NCBI GenBank assembly: GCA_963846505.1 | Contig: CAWJWD010000002.1 | Coordinates: forward strand, 186,001-250,000 | Length of the DNA: 64,000 bases | Direction of reading: 5' to 3' | From: JACVRW01 sp963846505 | GTDB taxonomy: Bacteria > Actinomycetota > Thermoleophilia > Solirubrobacterales > Thermoleophilaceae | In this document: in pieces, positions 17,088 to 25,532 of the stretch | How the letters are laid out: every line of letters starts with the position of its first letter | How positions within the stretch are numbered: the stretch's first letter is position 1 | The notes under the pieces: generated by a model | The model's input: only the letters and a program-made list of their open reading frames with translations | Database searches by the model: none | Told to the model about the DNA's origin: nothing | Position numbers and translations under genes: made by a program

Positions 17088-17276
17088 ATGAGCTATCGAT
17101 GGGAGAGCCTCTCGCTTGGTGCCCGAGCGCGTGCTGGTGCCACAAGGAGCAGCGGATGGCGCCTGAAAACGCAGGCGATCCGGGACGCTCGGCGCGAGCG
17201 GGAAGCACTGGGTATCTCCGGCGATGCTCCGGGGACGTCCGGGCGCAGCTCGGACAAACCGAAGCCTAAGTCCTAG
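17088..17276 (+). CDS. small basic hypothetical protein
   Basis: 62 residues from ATG 17088, 22 nt after the Ntn-hydrolase-like gene. Rich in Arg, Ser and Gly with a basic helix TQAIRDARREREALGIS. It may be a small partner of the upstream gene or a chance ORF. Confidence 0.35.
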   Translation: MSYRWESLSLGARARAGATRSSGWRLKTQAIRDARREREALGISGDAPGTSGRSSDKPKPKS

Positions 17277-17573
17277 GCCCTACGCCCTTAAGCTGACGGG
17301 AGACCAGCGCAGGGTGCGCTGGTTGCTCGACGCCCTACCGCTTCAGGTGGAGCGGCAGGCGCGCTCAAACGCTGGCAAAGCCGCATCGAATGGTGTTCAA
17401 GCTCAACCCCGAACTTGCAGCATCGTGTCAGGACGGCGGTGGAAGACCAAGCCGCCTCGACCAGGCGGCATGTTCATGCCCATTAACGAGGGCCTCGTCT
17501 CTGCGACGGAGCTTGATCGGCAGCCGGTCGTTCCCTCGCCGCAGCCGGGGTCACTCGCCCCTGCCGTTAGCGG
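17277..17573. other. about 300 bp without a clear gene
   Basis: Contains overlapping short open frames on the plus strand (for example ATG near 17390) without motif support. The minus-strand nuclease-like gene ends at 17574. Nothing definite seen. Confidence 0.35.
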
Positions 17574-18776
17574 CTATGCCCCACGCTCAAACGGAGGTTC
17601 AGGCCCGGGCCACTTCGCCGGTAGATTGAGGAGCCGTGCCATATCGGCGTAGTGCCATTCGCTCTCGACGAGGTCCTCGTCGGAACAGCTCCACGTCGTG
17701 AAGGGCCAATCGACCGAGAGCGGGACGTGAGGCGAGGGGTTGAGCCAGAGGCGAGGGTAGGTCTTCACAGCCGTATGAGGGTGGAGCTGGACCGCCGAGA
17801 GGACAGCCGACATCCGCTGCTTGCGGGGGCCGGCTTTGGCCCTCCAGATTCCATCTCGTTGCCGGAACCGGTTGATCGGTCGCTGGTCGCCGCGTGCTCC
17901 CTCCCAGCCGAAGGGGTACTGCGCGACCATGCCGCCATATAGAACTGCACTGATGTCCTCATCCCCCATGAAGCCGGACGCGCAGTTGACGGCGACGACA
18001 AGAGGTACCTCCGACGTCTCGTAGGCGCGGCCCTTGTGCTTCAACTTGTCTCGCAACTGCTCCTTGTCATCGACATAGCCCCCTATGGCAGGCGGCATAC
18101 CCAGTAGCTGCCTCGATTCGTCCTCGCCTCGGGCCTCGGGCTTGATCGGGATCGCCTCGAACTGGAGCTGCCAATCATCGATGACAAGGGTCTTTGTCGG
18201 CATCTCTCCGGTCCTCTCGTACTCCGCCGAGACGGCGTCAGGATCGAGGCCCCCGAGCCACTCCTCGAGCGGGCGATAGATTGCGCGGTCTCGTGGGCGC
18301 TTCTCGCCGATGCGGTCGAAGTCGATCCCGACGAAGAAGTTGGGGCTCGTCCCCCGATTGACCGCGTCCATGATCCAGCCTTGGCGGACGCCGTCGCTAC
18401 CCTCGTCGACGATGCCGGAGAACACGACGGTCGCCTCGACATAGAGACGCTCCTCTCCTCGGCTGAGTTCGAAATCGGGCCGCTTCGTGGTATCAGGCAG
18501 CTCAGGATGGACTGTGATCGTGTAGCCCAAACGGCTGAACAAATGGTGCAGGTATAGCTCCCACCATGCCCCCTGGTGGGCGCCTGGCCGACGGTCTCGA
18601 AACCTCTCGCGCAGATCGGCGGCGTGCTCGGCCGGATAGTCGGCGAACCACGCGTCTAGCACCTCCCGGATACGCGCCCACACGACCCCATCCGCGCGAT
18701 TCATGAACGCGAAACTGTCCTCGCCGTACGCGGCTGGCGAGCTATCACTGCGTTCCATCTCATCGAAGAGCCTCAT
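17574..18776 (-). CDS. PD-(D/E)XK-like nuclease-domain protein, uncharacterised
   Basis: 400 residues from ATG 18776, about 8 nt after an AGGAGG; GTG 18779 is an alternative. The pattern GAWWELYLHHLF (E73), then TTKRPDFEL (P100-D101), then RLYVEATV (E114-A-T116) has the order of a PD-(D/E)XK nuclease core, with Thr in place of the usual Lys. Several restriction-like families have such swaps, and a displaced Lys is possible. The C-terminal two thirds, with LPLVVAVNCASGFMGDE-like beta regions, is unfamiliar. It is divergent from the HNH-like gene across 136 bp. Probably a nuclease of defence or mobile-element type; inference. Confidence 0.6.
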   Translation of the reverse strand: MRLFDEMERSDSSPAAYGEDSFAFMNRADGVVWARIREVLDAWFADYPAEHAADLRERFRDRRPGAHQGAWWELYLHHLFSRLGYTITVHPELPDTTKRPDFELSRGEERLYVEATVVFSGIVDEGSDGVRQGWIMDAVNRGTSPNFFVGIDFDRIGEKRPRDRAIYRPLEEWLGGLDPDAVSAEYERTGEMPTKTLVIDDWQLQFEAIPIKPEARGEDESRQLLGMPPAIGGYVDDKEQLRDKLKHKGRAYETSEVPLVVAVNCASGFMGDEDISAVLYGGMVAQYPFGWEGARGDQRPINRFRQRDGIWRAKAGPRKQRMSAVLSAVQLHPHTAVKTYPRLWLNPSPHVPLSVDWPFTTWSCSDEDLVESEWHYADMARLLNLPAKWPGPEPPFERGA

Positions 18777-18912
18777 CACACGTCCTCCTGGTCAACTGTA
18801 CGCCTGGGTCTGGCTAGCTCCCGAGCGCAAGGGCTATAAAAAGCGAACCGTCCTTCATGAAGCGATGGCACTCGCGGATCCGCCGATGATCGCGCGAAGA
18901 TGAGGAGTTCTA

Positions 18913-19653
18913 ATGTCTTGTGTGTTCTGCGGAGTCGATGGCCCACTTTCCAGGGAGCATGTGTGGCCAGAGTGGGTACGGCCTTACCTCAGCCCAGAAG
19001 AGCCAGGCACGCATACGCGTACCGTGATTCGTGCTGGAGAACCCGAGCAACAGCGGACCTACTCAAGTGGGCCTGCCAGTATCACCGTCCGATCGGTTTG
19101 CGCCTCGTGTAATAACGGGTGGATGAGCGACCTTGAAGTCGCGGCTAAACCTCATGTACTGCGCATGATTCTCGGCAAACCAACGAGCCTTGCCGGTGGT
19201 GTTCGGGATACCGTGGCGCGGTGGGCGGTCAAGACCGCCTTGGTCACCGGTAGTCGCTTCGAGCCCTCTGCCCCTGCCGCTTTCTACCGAAACTTCTACG
19301 AGAATGGTACGCCGAGCAAGCGCGAGCGTGTCTGGCTAGGTGCCTTCCCTCATCGAGCTGTACATACGAGCGACTGGCGACCGATGTCGATCTACAACAA
19401 CGATGAATCCCAGCCCGAGTCCAGTAACGGATATCAAGCGGTCATGTCCGTCGGGCATCTCGCGATTTGGGCTATCGGGTGGTCTGACCGGAAGCCTGAT
19501 TTCGGGCCGATCCTCGATACCTATGGTATGGGGCTCGTTAGGGTGTGGCCCCCTGACCCTCGCCGGCCAACACGTTGGCCACCGCGTCCGGCCCTCACAT
19601 TGAAGGGCCTTGATCAGTTGGCTGAGGCACTTGGTGGGCTTAAATCCAAATAG
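18913..19653 (+). CDS. HNH-like zinc-finger endonuclease family protein
   Basis: 246 residues beginning MSCVFCG, then LSREHVWPEW, then SVCASCNNGWMSDLE: two CxxC pairs around an EHxxP block and the CNNGWM signature of HNH-type folds. The remainder, about residues 80-246, is a beta-rich region of unknown role with an AIWAIGW motif. Gene and promoter are A/T-richer than the chromosome. The metal-binding residues needed for an HNH nuclease are present. Candidate defence or transfer nuclease. Confidence 0.65.
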   Translation: MSCVFCGVDGPLSREHVWPEWVRPYLSPEEPGTHTRTVIRAGEPEQQRTYSSGPASITVRSVCASCNNGWMSDLEVAAKPHVLRMILGKPTSLAGGVRDTVARWAVKTALVTGSRFEPSAPAAFYRNFYENGTPSKRERVWLGAFPHRAVHTSDWRPMSIYNNDESQPESSNGYQAVMSVGHLAIWAIGWSDRKPDFGPILDTYGMGLVRVWPPDPRRPTRWPPRPALTLKGLDQLAEALGGLKSK

Positions 19654-19692
19654 GCGGACGCGACCGACCTTGTCATCATCGCTGACGTCGTT

Positions 19693-20097
19693 CTACCGCG
19701 CTGGGCGTGTCGTCCGTGCACGGATCCAGATCACTGTCTCGTCGTGAGTCACGGCGCTAGAAGCGATGCGCTCGACCATCGTCGTGTCAATGTCAGGATC
19801 TGCGGTGCCCCAACTCATGCCGTTCGCGTCGAGAAAGCGCGCCATGAGCAGGAACGCGACTCGCTTGTTGCCATCGGGCAGGGGATGATTCTGTGCGAGG
19901 TGCTGCACGAGGGCCGCAGCCTGTTCGATCGTCGTGGGGTATGCCTCGGTCCCGCCAAAGGACGCGAATGGGGCATGGAGCGCGGACTCGGCAAGCGGTA
20001 AGCGCGGGAGCCGCTCCACGGCAGCTCGCTCTACGCCGAGAATGAAGCTTGCGGCATCGACAAAGTCATCGAGGGTAGGCGTCCAGCGTGCGGGCAC
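19693..20097 (-). CDS. doc: Doc/Fic-family toxin
   Basis: 134 residues. The Fic motif HPLPDGNKRVAFL supplies the catalytic His and the nucleotide-binding Asp-Gly-Asn-Lys-Arg. It is short like phage P1 Doc, and begins LDDFVDAASFILGV with an upstream QAAALVQHLAQN helix. Doc enzymes phosphorylate EF-Tu and stop translation. It starts 5 nt after the antitoxin stop, on the minus strand, forming a two-gene operon near the right end of the element. Confidence 0.85.
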   Translation of the reverse strand: MPARWTPTLDDFVDAASFILGVERAAVERLPRLPLAESALHAPFASFGGTEAYPTTIEQAAALVQHLAQNHPLPDGNKRVAFLLMARFLDANGMSWGTADPDIDTTMVERIASSAVTHDETVIWIRARTTRPAR

Positions 20098-20102
20098 TGG
20101 AG

Positions 20103-20309
20103 CTACTTTGCGAGTCGGTCGAAGGTCTCGCGGTGTTCGGTCGTGAAGCGCTCGGCGAAGGCGTCGTTCTCGGCCTTGCGAGTGACGTGTGGATCATCCG
20201 CCAGGCGCGCGCCAAGGGCGCGCACGTCCTCGTCATCGAGGGCGTAGCGTTCGCGCAGGTCGTCCGCTACCTGGCGGACAAGCTCCTCGGTGATCTCGTT
20301 TGCGCTCAC
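20103..20309 (-). CDS. antitoxin partner of Doc (Phd-like)
   Basis: 68 residues from GTG 20309, MSANEITEELVRQVADDLRE at the start and an acidic, charged C-terminal tail (ENDAFAERFTTEHRETFDRL) of the kind that folds on binding to a Doc toxin. An upstream in-frame ATG at 20441 would cover the arm-type repeats and is rejected. It is first in the operon, as in phd-doc. Confidence 0.7.
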   Translation of the reverse strand: MSANEITEELVRQVADDLRERYALDDEDVRALGARLADDPHVTRKAENDAFAERFTTEHRETFDRLAK

Positions 20310-20382
20310 GGCGTTGAGTCTACGCCGCACACCAGACCACGGCGAGCAGTACGGGGCTGGATTGGGCCCGCCGCGCAGTCTC

Positions 20383-20408
20383 GGGCCTAAATCGGGGCCT
20401 AAACCCCC
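20383..20408 (+). promoter_or_regulatory. candidate integrase arm-type sites (right, two copies)
   Basis: GGGCCTAAA at 20383-20391 and GGGCCTAAACCCCC at 20395-20408, spaced 12 bp, matching the left site at 12272. They sit about 110-140 bp inside attR. Confidence 0.45.
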
Positions 20409-20519
20409 TAGAATCGCCCGCGAATGCTCCACCATTCGCACCCCTCGATCGGGCGCGGGCAGCGGATAATCCGCTTTAGCAAGCCGAATCTGAGGTCACA
20501 CAGCGCGACTTCGGATCGG

Positions 20520-20601
20520 GCTTACAACGTGGAGGTCGCCTGTTCGAGCCAGGCACCGCCCATCGAGCGGACCCCGCTTCGCACCTGGCATTGCGCCGCG
20601 T
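20520..20601 (+). repeat. attR, right copy of 82-bp direct repeat
   Basis: Perfect copy of 12131-12212; contains only the 3' 43 nt of tRNA-Val, so it does not encode a tRNA. Marks the right junction of the element. Confidence 0.93.
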
Positions 20602-20707
20602 AAGGCTGCTGGGACCGACAAGCCTCCTGAGCTTGTGAGCTATCGATCTCGAGTGGGGCATGTGCAGGGGCAAGGAGGGGAGTTCCTCGTTACGGCGCTC
20701 GCCATCG

Positions 20708-21532
20708 TCAGGAGACGCGCTGGGCTAGGACTTCCAGCACGCCGCCGATCCCGATGGTGCCACCGACGATGCCGAGTAGCGAACCGCGGGCACGGCTCCA
20801 CGTCGATCGGGTGGAGATCTCGATTTGCGGAAAGATGCGCGGCGCCGCGATGAACATCCCTACGACGAGCAGGGCGAAGTAGATCAACATGCCGATCCAC
20901 CGGTTCCCGCAAAGGCAGAAGAAGACGATCTTCGCCAGCGCCGACTCTGGGTCGAGGACCAAGTGCGCCAGGATCGCGGCGGCGACAGTTGCTCCCGCGG
21001 CGCCCAGGCCGATGGCGGCTACGCCGACGCGGTAGGAGCGTTCTGACTTCACCAGAGCGTCGTCCACGGTTTCGCTCGCTGGGGGACCCTTGCGCGGCGT
21101 CGATGCGAGCGGCGATCGACCCCCGTCGATTGCGACCGCCACGGTGTCGCGGACGTCGATGGCGTCGTCACGGTCTTTCGCCCATACGCGCAGCACGACC
21201 CCGCGGCCAGGGGTCTTGACGCGCTCGTTGTCGAACTCCGCCTCGATGGTTCGCTCGGGGGCGGAGCCGGTGATCATCAAGCGCTGGAACGAGCGCTGAT
21301 GGCGAGGGGCGAGGTCGGTCGCTACATGGTCGGGATCAATGGCTTGGCGACCTTCGTCCACGTCGAGTTCCACGCTGCACTCGCCAGGGTCGACGTGCCG
21401 TCGGACTTGCCGCACGATTGCGGCGATCTGGTCCGGCGTCCCCTGCCAGCCTTCCCAGACCGCCCACGCGTCTGGCGGACGATCGTCTCGACTGGAGGCG
21501 CCGAGGGCGCTCATGGTGACTTCATCTGACAC
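20708..21532 (-). CDS. membrane protein, unknown
   Basis: 274 residues from GTG 21532 (ATG 21514 possible). A soluble N-terminal half of about 155 residues is followed by three hydrophobic segments (about 170-193, 212-234 and 250-270). No family recognised. It lies just outside attR and has chromosomal codon use, so it belongs to the original tRNA-Val neighbourhood. Confidence 0.6.
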   Translation of the reverse strand: MSDEVTMSALGASSRDDRPPDAWAVWEGWQGTPDQIAAIVRQVRRHVDPGECSVELDVDEGRQAIDPDHVATDLAPRHQRSFQRLMITGSAPERTIEAEFDNERVKTPGRGVVLRVWAKDRDDAIDVRDTVAVAIDGGRSPLASTPRKGPPASETVDDALVKSERSYRVGVAAIGLGAAGATVAAAILAHLVLDPESALAKIVFFCLCGNRWIGMLIYFALLVVGMFIAAPRIFPQIEISTRSTWSRARGSLLGIVGGTIGIGGVLEVLAQRVS

Positions 21533-21697
21533 AACGACCCGCCCTTCTCATTCGTGTGCGATCGATCAATTGGTGCAGTCAGATCGTTAAACGTTCCTAT
21601 CCGACTTGAGGTTCCGGGGCAAGTCGGAGATTCGGATGCTCGGGAAGACGGCGAGTGGGTACACACTTCACGTATGCCACGACCAGGAGGCCCTTCC

Positions 21698-22090
21698 ATG
21701 GCTGCTCCCTTCACGCACAAGAAGCTCACTGACGTCGACGACTCCGCCCCCAAGTTCGGCTACGACGAGGTCCAGGAGGCGCGCTTCGCCAACGACGACC
21801 TCGAGACCGAGGACACCGGCGTCAGCCATCACACCGTCAAGGCGGGCAAGCGTCAGGGCTTCGCGCACAAGCACGAGGAGGCCGAGGAGGTCTACGTGGT
21901 CGTTGCCGGCTCTGGCCGGATCAAGCTCGACGACGAGATCGTCGACATCGCCGTGATGGACGCCATCCGCGTCTCGCCCGGCGTCACCCGCCAGTTCGAG
22001 GCGGCAGCGGAGGAGGACCTGGTGGTGATCGCCGTCGGCGCGCGCCACGAGGGCGACGGCGAGCTCATCCCCGGCTGGTGGCAGGACTGA
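21698..22090 (+). CDS. cupin-domain protein
   Basis: 130 residues, single beta-barrel cupin. Metal-site residues are seen in GFAHKHEEAEEVYVV and later GVTRQFEA, although the first motif has His-Lys-His-Glu spacing and the second lacks a clear His. An ideal AGGAGG lies 7 nt before ATG 21698. It ends 5 nt before the aldo/keto reductase, probably one operon. Substrate unknown. Confidence 0.8.
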   Translation: MAAPFTHKKLTDVDDSAPKFGYDEVQEARFANDDLETEDTGVSHHTVKAGKRQGFAHKHEEAEEVYVVVAGSGRIKLDDEIVDIAVMDAIRVSPGVTRQFEAAAEEDLVVIAVGARHEGDGELIPGWWQD

Positions 22091-22095
22091 CCGCG

Positions 22096-23079
22096 ATGGA
22101 GGAACGGACGCTCGGACGCACGGGCCGCCAGGTCGGCGTCATCGGGCTCGGGACCTGGCAGCTCGGCGCCGAGTGGGGTGACGTCTCCGAGCAGGACGCG
22201 CTCTCGACGCTCGACGCCGCCGTCGAGGCCGGCGTCACCTTCCTCGACACCGCCGACGTCTACGGCGACGGGCGCAGCGAGCAGCTGATCGGTCGCTTCC
22301 TGCGCGAGCGCCCGGACGCCGCGGTCACCGTCGCGACGAAGATGGGGCGACGGGTCGACCAGCTCCCCGAGAACTACGACCGCGACAACTTCCGTGCTTG
22401 GAACGATCGCTCGCGCGCCAACCTCGGCGTCGACACCCTCGACCTCGTGCAACTGCACTGCCCGCCGACGCCGGTCTACTCCGACGACGAGGTCTACGAG
22501 GCGCTCGACGAGCTCGTCGACGAAGGTCGGATCGCCGCCTACGGCGTCAGCGTCGAGACCGTCAACCAGGCGCTGACCGCGATCGCCCGGCCCCGCGTCG
22601 CGACGGTCCAGATCATCCTCAACGCCTTCCGCCAGAAGCCGCTCGAGGCGGTGCTGCCGGCCGCGGCCGAGGCGGGCGTGGGGATCATCGCGCGCGTGCC
22701 GCTCGCCAGCGGCCTGCTCTCCGGTCGCTACGACGAGCACACCACCTTCGCGCCCGACGACCACCGCAACTTCAACCGCCACGGCGAGCAGTTCGACGTG
22801 GGCGAGACGTTCGCGGGCGTCGACTTCGAGACTGGGGTCGAGGCCGCGCGGCGCTTCTCCGAGCTCGCGCCGGAGAACGCCCCGCCGGCCCAGCTGGCGT
22901 TGCGCTGGATCGTCGACCAGGCCGGGGTCAGCGTCGTGATCCCGGGCGCGCGCAACCCGGAACAGGTGCGGGGCAACGCCGCGGCCGCGGACCTCCCGCC
23001 GCTCGACGGCGACACGCTCGCCGCCATCCGCGCGCTGTACGACGAGCAGCTGCGGCCGCTCGTGCACGACCGCTGGTAG
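22096..23079 (+). CDS. aldo/keto reductase
   Basis: 327 residues, NADPH-dependent (alpha/beta)8 barrel. The catalytic tetrad can be read in FLDTADVYGDGRSE (Asp and Tyr), ATKMG (Lys) and LVQLHCP (His); cofactor-binding IPGARNPEQV is near the C-terminus. ATG 22096 is the first start after the cupin stop. It resembles the YajO/general AKR group; substrate not predictable. Confidence 0.88.
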   Translation: MEERTLGRTGRQVGVIGLGTWQLGAEWGDVSEQDALSTLDAAVEAGVTFLDTADVYGDGRSEQLIGRFLRERPDAAVTVATKMGRRVDQLPENYDRDNFRAWNDRSRANLGVDTLDLVQLHCPPTPVYSDDEVYEALDELVDEGRIAAYGVSVETVNQALTAIARPRVATVQIILNAFRQKPLEAVLPAAAEAGVGIIARVPLASGLLSGRYDEHTTFAPDDHRNFNRHGEQFDVGETFAGVDFETGVEAARRFSELAPENAPPAQLALRWIVDQAGVSVVIPGARNPEQVRGNAAAADLPPLDGDTLAAIRALYDEQLRPLVHDRW

Positions 23080-23119
23080 GTCCCGCCTGCGCCCCGTGCC
23101 GCGCCGACGGCGTCTCGGT

Positions 23120-24007
23120 TCAGCGCAGGCGGATCGTGCGGGCGGCGGAGCTGACGTTGCCGCCCGTGTCCGTTGCGACGACGGAAATCCGCATCCGCAC
23201 GCGACGACCGTCGGCGATCGCGCGTCGCGCCGCCCGTCGCAGCGCGCGACCGAGAGGTAGCCGCAGCGCGACGCTCGCCCCCGCGGCGCTCGTCCGCTTC
23301 ACGGACTTCACGCGATAGACCCGCGCGGCGCCCGGGAGCGAGACGCTGCCGCGCGCTTGCAGCGTGCAGGCCTCGGTGGGACAGCCCGCGACCACGGCGA
23401 AGCGATGCGTGGCGAGCGCCTTCGACGCGTTCGGCCGAGCCAGGCGCAGCGCGGGCGCGACCACGTCGAGGACCGGAGGATCGCCCGAGGGCGGAGTCGG
23501 CTCCGGGTCGCCACCCCCGCCCGGCGCAGGATCGATGCACGGCGGCCCAATCAACTCGCGGGCCTCGTCCAAGCGCAGCTGGTAGCGCCCGCGGAACTGC
23601 TCGGCCGGGCGCTCCACGTCCGCGACCCACTCGCCGTACGAGTTCGGGTCGAGCGGCTTGCCCGCGGCGATGCGCTGCTGCTGGACGGCGGTGGCTTGGT
23701 CGACGAACCACTGCAGCTGCAGCGGCGGGTTGGTCGGAAAGCCGGCATACGGCCCGTTGTCCCAGATCGACTTGCGGATGGCGAAGTACCCCACGGCGTC
23801 GGCATCGCCGCCGTCGAGGTTCGTCAGGTTCGACTCGACCAGCGCGGCCATCACCGGCAGCTCGCCGGGCAAGCCCGCGACGCTCGCTCCATAGGCCATC
23901 CACTGGGCGAGCGTCTCGTGCGGTGCGCCTTCGCCGGGGTAGGCGGCGCGGTCGGCGCAACCGCTGGCCGCGCTCGTGCCCGGCAGCACCGCGGCGAGTG
24001 CACCCAC
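23120..24007 (-). CDS. secreted lytic-transglycosylase-like protein
   Basis: About 295 residues. LPGELPVMAALVESNLTNLD, DADAVGYFAIRKSIWDN and LQLQWFVDQA resemble lysozyme-like transglycosylase domains, with a candidate catalytic Glu in ALVESNL. A Pro/Gly linker (GGGGDPEPTPPSGDPP) leads to a basic C-terminal beta domain. The true start is uncertain: an Arg-rich plus hydrophobic signal peptide (RRRVGRVGSIVLIVGALAAV) is encoded up to about 24050, but the first in-frame start is GTG 24007, inside that segment. Either a rare start codon or a base error hides the beginning near the P450 stop. Confidence 0.6.
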   Translation of the reverse strand: MGALAAVLPGTSAASGCADRAAYPGEGAPHETLAQWMAYGASVAGLPGELPVMAALVESNLTNLDGGDADAVGYFAIRKSIWDNGPYAGFPTNPPLQLQWFVDQATAVQQQRIAAGKPLDPNSYGEWVADVERPAEQFRGRYQLRLDEARELIGPPCIDPAPGGGGDPEPTPPSGDPPVLDVVAPALRLARPNASKALATHRFAVVAGCPTEACTLQARGSVSLPGAARVYRVKSVKRTSAAGASVALRLPLGRALRRAARRAIADGRRVRMRISVVATDTGGNVSSAARTIRLR

Positions 24008-24060
24008 GATCAGGACGATCGAGCCGACGCGACCGACACGACGACGGGTCGCAGTCGCCG

Positions 24061-25476
24061 CTACTCCCGTCCCCGCACCACGACCCGCAGCCCGCCCTTG
24101 GGGCTCAGCGTCGGCATCTGGCGGATGAACGGCTCGTGCTCCGGCCGCTCCAGCTCCAGCCGGAAGCGCCGCAGGATCATGGCCGCGATCGCCTTGATCT
24201 CGAGCTGGCCGAAGCGCATGCCGATGCACGTGCGCGAGCCGCCGCCGAACGGCACGTACGCGCCCTTGGGCAAGGCCGCCTTGGCCTCGGGCGTGAAGCG
24301 CTCGGGCAGGAAGCGATCCGGCTCGGGCCAGACGTCGGGCAGGTGGTGGCTCGCCCACGACGAGTAGTTGACGAACGCGTCGCCCGGGACGTGCTGGCCG
24401 CAGAGCTCGAACGGCTCGACCGAGCGGCGCGGACCCACCCACGCCGGCGGGTACTTGCGCAGCGTCTCGTCGAGCGCCATCTCGAGCCGCGGCAGCGAGG
24501 AGACCAGCTCGGCCGCGTCGGGGTCGCGGTCGCCGATCACCGCGTCGCGCTCGGCCTCCAGGGCCGGCAGCTCGTGTGCGTTGCGCGCCAGTTCGTAGAA
24601 CAGGAAGGTGACGGTCGAGGTGGTCGTGTCGTGACCGGCGAACAGCAGCGTCATCACCTGGTCGCGCAGCTCGTTGTCCGAGAGGGCGGAGCCGTCCTCG
24701 TCGGTCGCGTCGAGCAGCAGCGAGAGGATGTCCGTGCCGCGCTGTCCGGTGCGCCGCCGCCGCTCGATCTCGGCGAACAGGACCCGGTCGAGCCGCGCCC
24801 GCGCCGCCAGCATGCGCTGCCACGGCGAGCGCGGGCCGCGCACCATCTGCACGACGATGTCGCGACCCCAGTACCCGAGGGCGCGCTCGAACTGCTCGGC
24901 CATGTCGGCGTCCTGGCCCTGTCTGTCCGGGTCGAAGCCGAACAGCGCGCGCATCGCGATCCGCAGCGCGAGTCGGCGCGTCCAGCCGTAGAGGTCCACG
25001 CGTGCGCCCGGACGCCAGTCCGCCAGCGCCCGGTCGATCTCGCCGATCATCGTGTCGACGGTCGCGGCCACCTGCTCGCGGTGGAAGGCCGGCAGCATGA
25101 TCCGGCGCGCGCGGCGGTGGTAGGCGCCGTCGGTGGTCAGCAGGCCGTCGCCGAGCAGCGGGATCAGGTCGCCCATGCTGCCCTCGCGCCAGCGGAAGTT
25201 GGAGGCGTGCGAGACGAGCATGTAGTGGTTGGCCTCCGGCCCGAGCGCGAACACCACCGGCTGGTAGAGCAGCCGCAGCGTGAACACCGGGCCGTAGCGC
25301 TCGTAGGCGTCGACGAGCAGCGTCTTCGGGTCGCGCTCGAAGGCGCGGGTACGAGCGGCGCTGACGCTCATGTCTCCCGGCGGATAGGTGCCGCGCGACC
25401 GCCACTGAGCGCGCAGATCGGCGCGGATGCGCTGCGGGAGGCTTGGTGCGGCGGCTGGGGCCGGGGCCACGCCCAT
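24061..25476 (-). CDS. cytochrome P450
   Basis: 471 residues. I-helix LLFAGHDTTTSTVTFLFYEL, ExxR in DETLRKYPP, and heme loop FGGGSRTCIG with the Cys ligand are all present. The length and AGHDTT form resemble CYP3/CYP102-like 'class II style' bacterial P450s acting on fatty or hydrophobic substrates. ATG 25476 is chosen because the residues before it lack family similarity. No ferredoxin partner is adjacent. Divergent from the PLD gene. Confidence 0.9.
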   Translation of the reverse strand: MGVAPAPAAAPSLPQRIRADLRAQWRSRGTYPPGDMSVSAARTRAFERDPKTLLVDAYERYGPVFTLRLLYQPVVFALGPEANHYMLVSHASNFRWREGSMGDLIPLLGDGLLTTDGAYHRRARRIMLPAFHREQVAATVDTMIGEIDRALADWRPGARVDLYGWTRRLALRIAMRALFGFDPDRQGQDADMAEQFERALGYWGRDIVVQMVRGPRSPWQRMLAARARLDRVLFAEIERRRRTGQRGTDILSLLLDATDEDGSALSDNELRDQVMTLLFAGHDTTTSTVTFLFYELARNAHELPALEAERDAVIGDRDPDAAELVSSLPRLEMALDETLRKYPPAWVGPRRSVEPFELCGQHVPGDAFVNYSSWASHHLPDVWPEPDRFLPERFTPEAKAALPKGAYVPFGGGSRTCIGMRFGQLEIKAIAAMILRRFRLELERPEHEPFIRQMPTLSPKGGLRVVVRGRE

Positions 25477-25532
25477 CGCCGTGGATGGTAACTCTGCATG
25501 CCCACGACGCACGCCGGGTACCCCACGCCGAC

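Larger units (their letters stand above)
12131..20601 (+). mobile_element. 8.4-kb integrative element in tRNA-Val
   Basis: Flanked by an 82-bp perfect direct repeat that begins in the anticodon stem of tRNA-Val. Directly inside the left end are an excisionase-like gene and a tyrosine integrase, the standard order for tRNA-borne elements. Cargo between about 15.3 and 20.4 kb has visibly lower GC, more A/T-ending codons and TTA leucine codons than the flanks, consistent with transfer. No conjugation, capsid or replication gene is recognised, so it is probably a satellite or cargo island moved by its own integrase or a helper. Confidence 0.88.

Noticed and set aside
12131..20601. Prophage
   Set aside because: No capsid, terminase, portal, tail or lysis gene is visible; a small integrative island explains the data.
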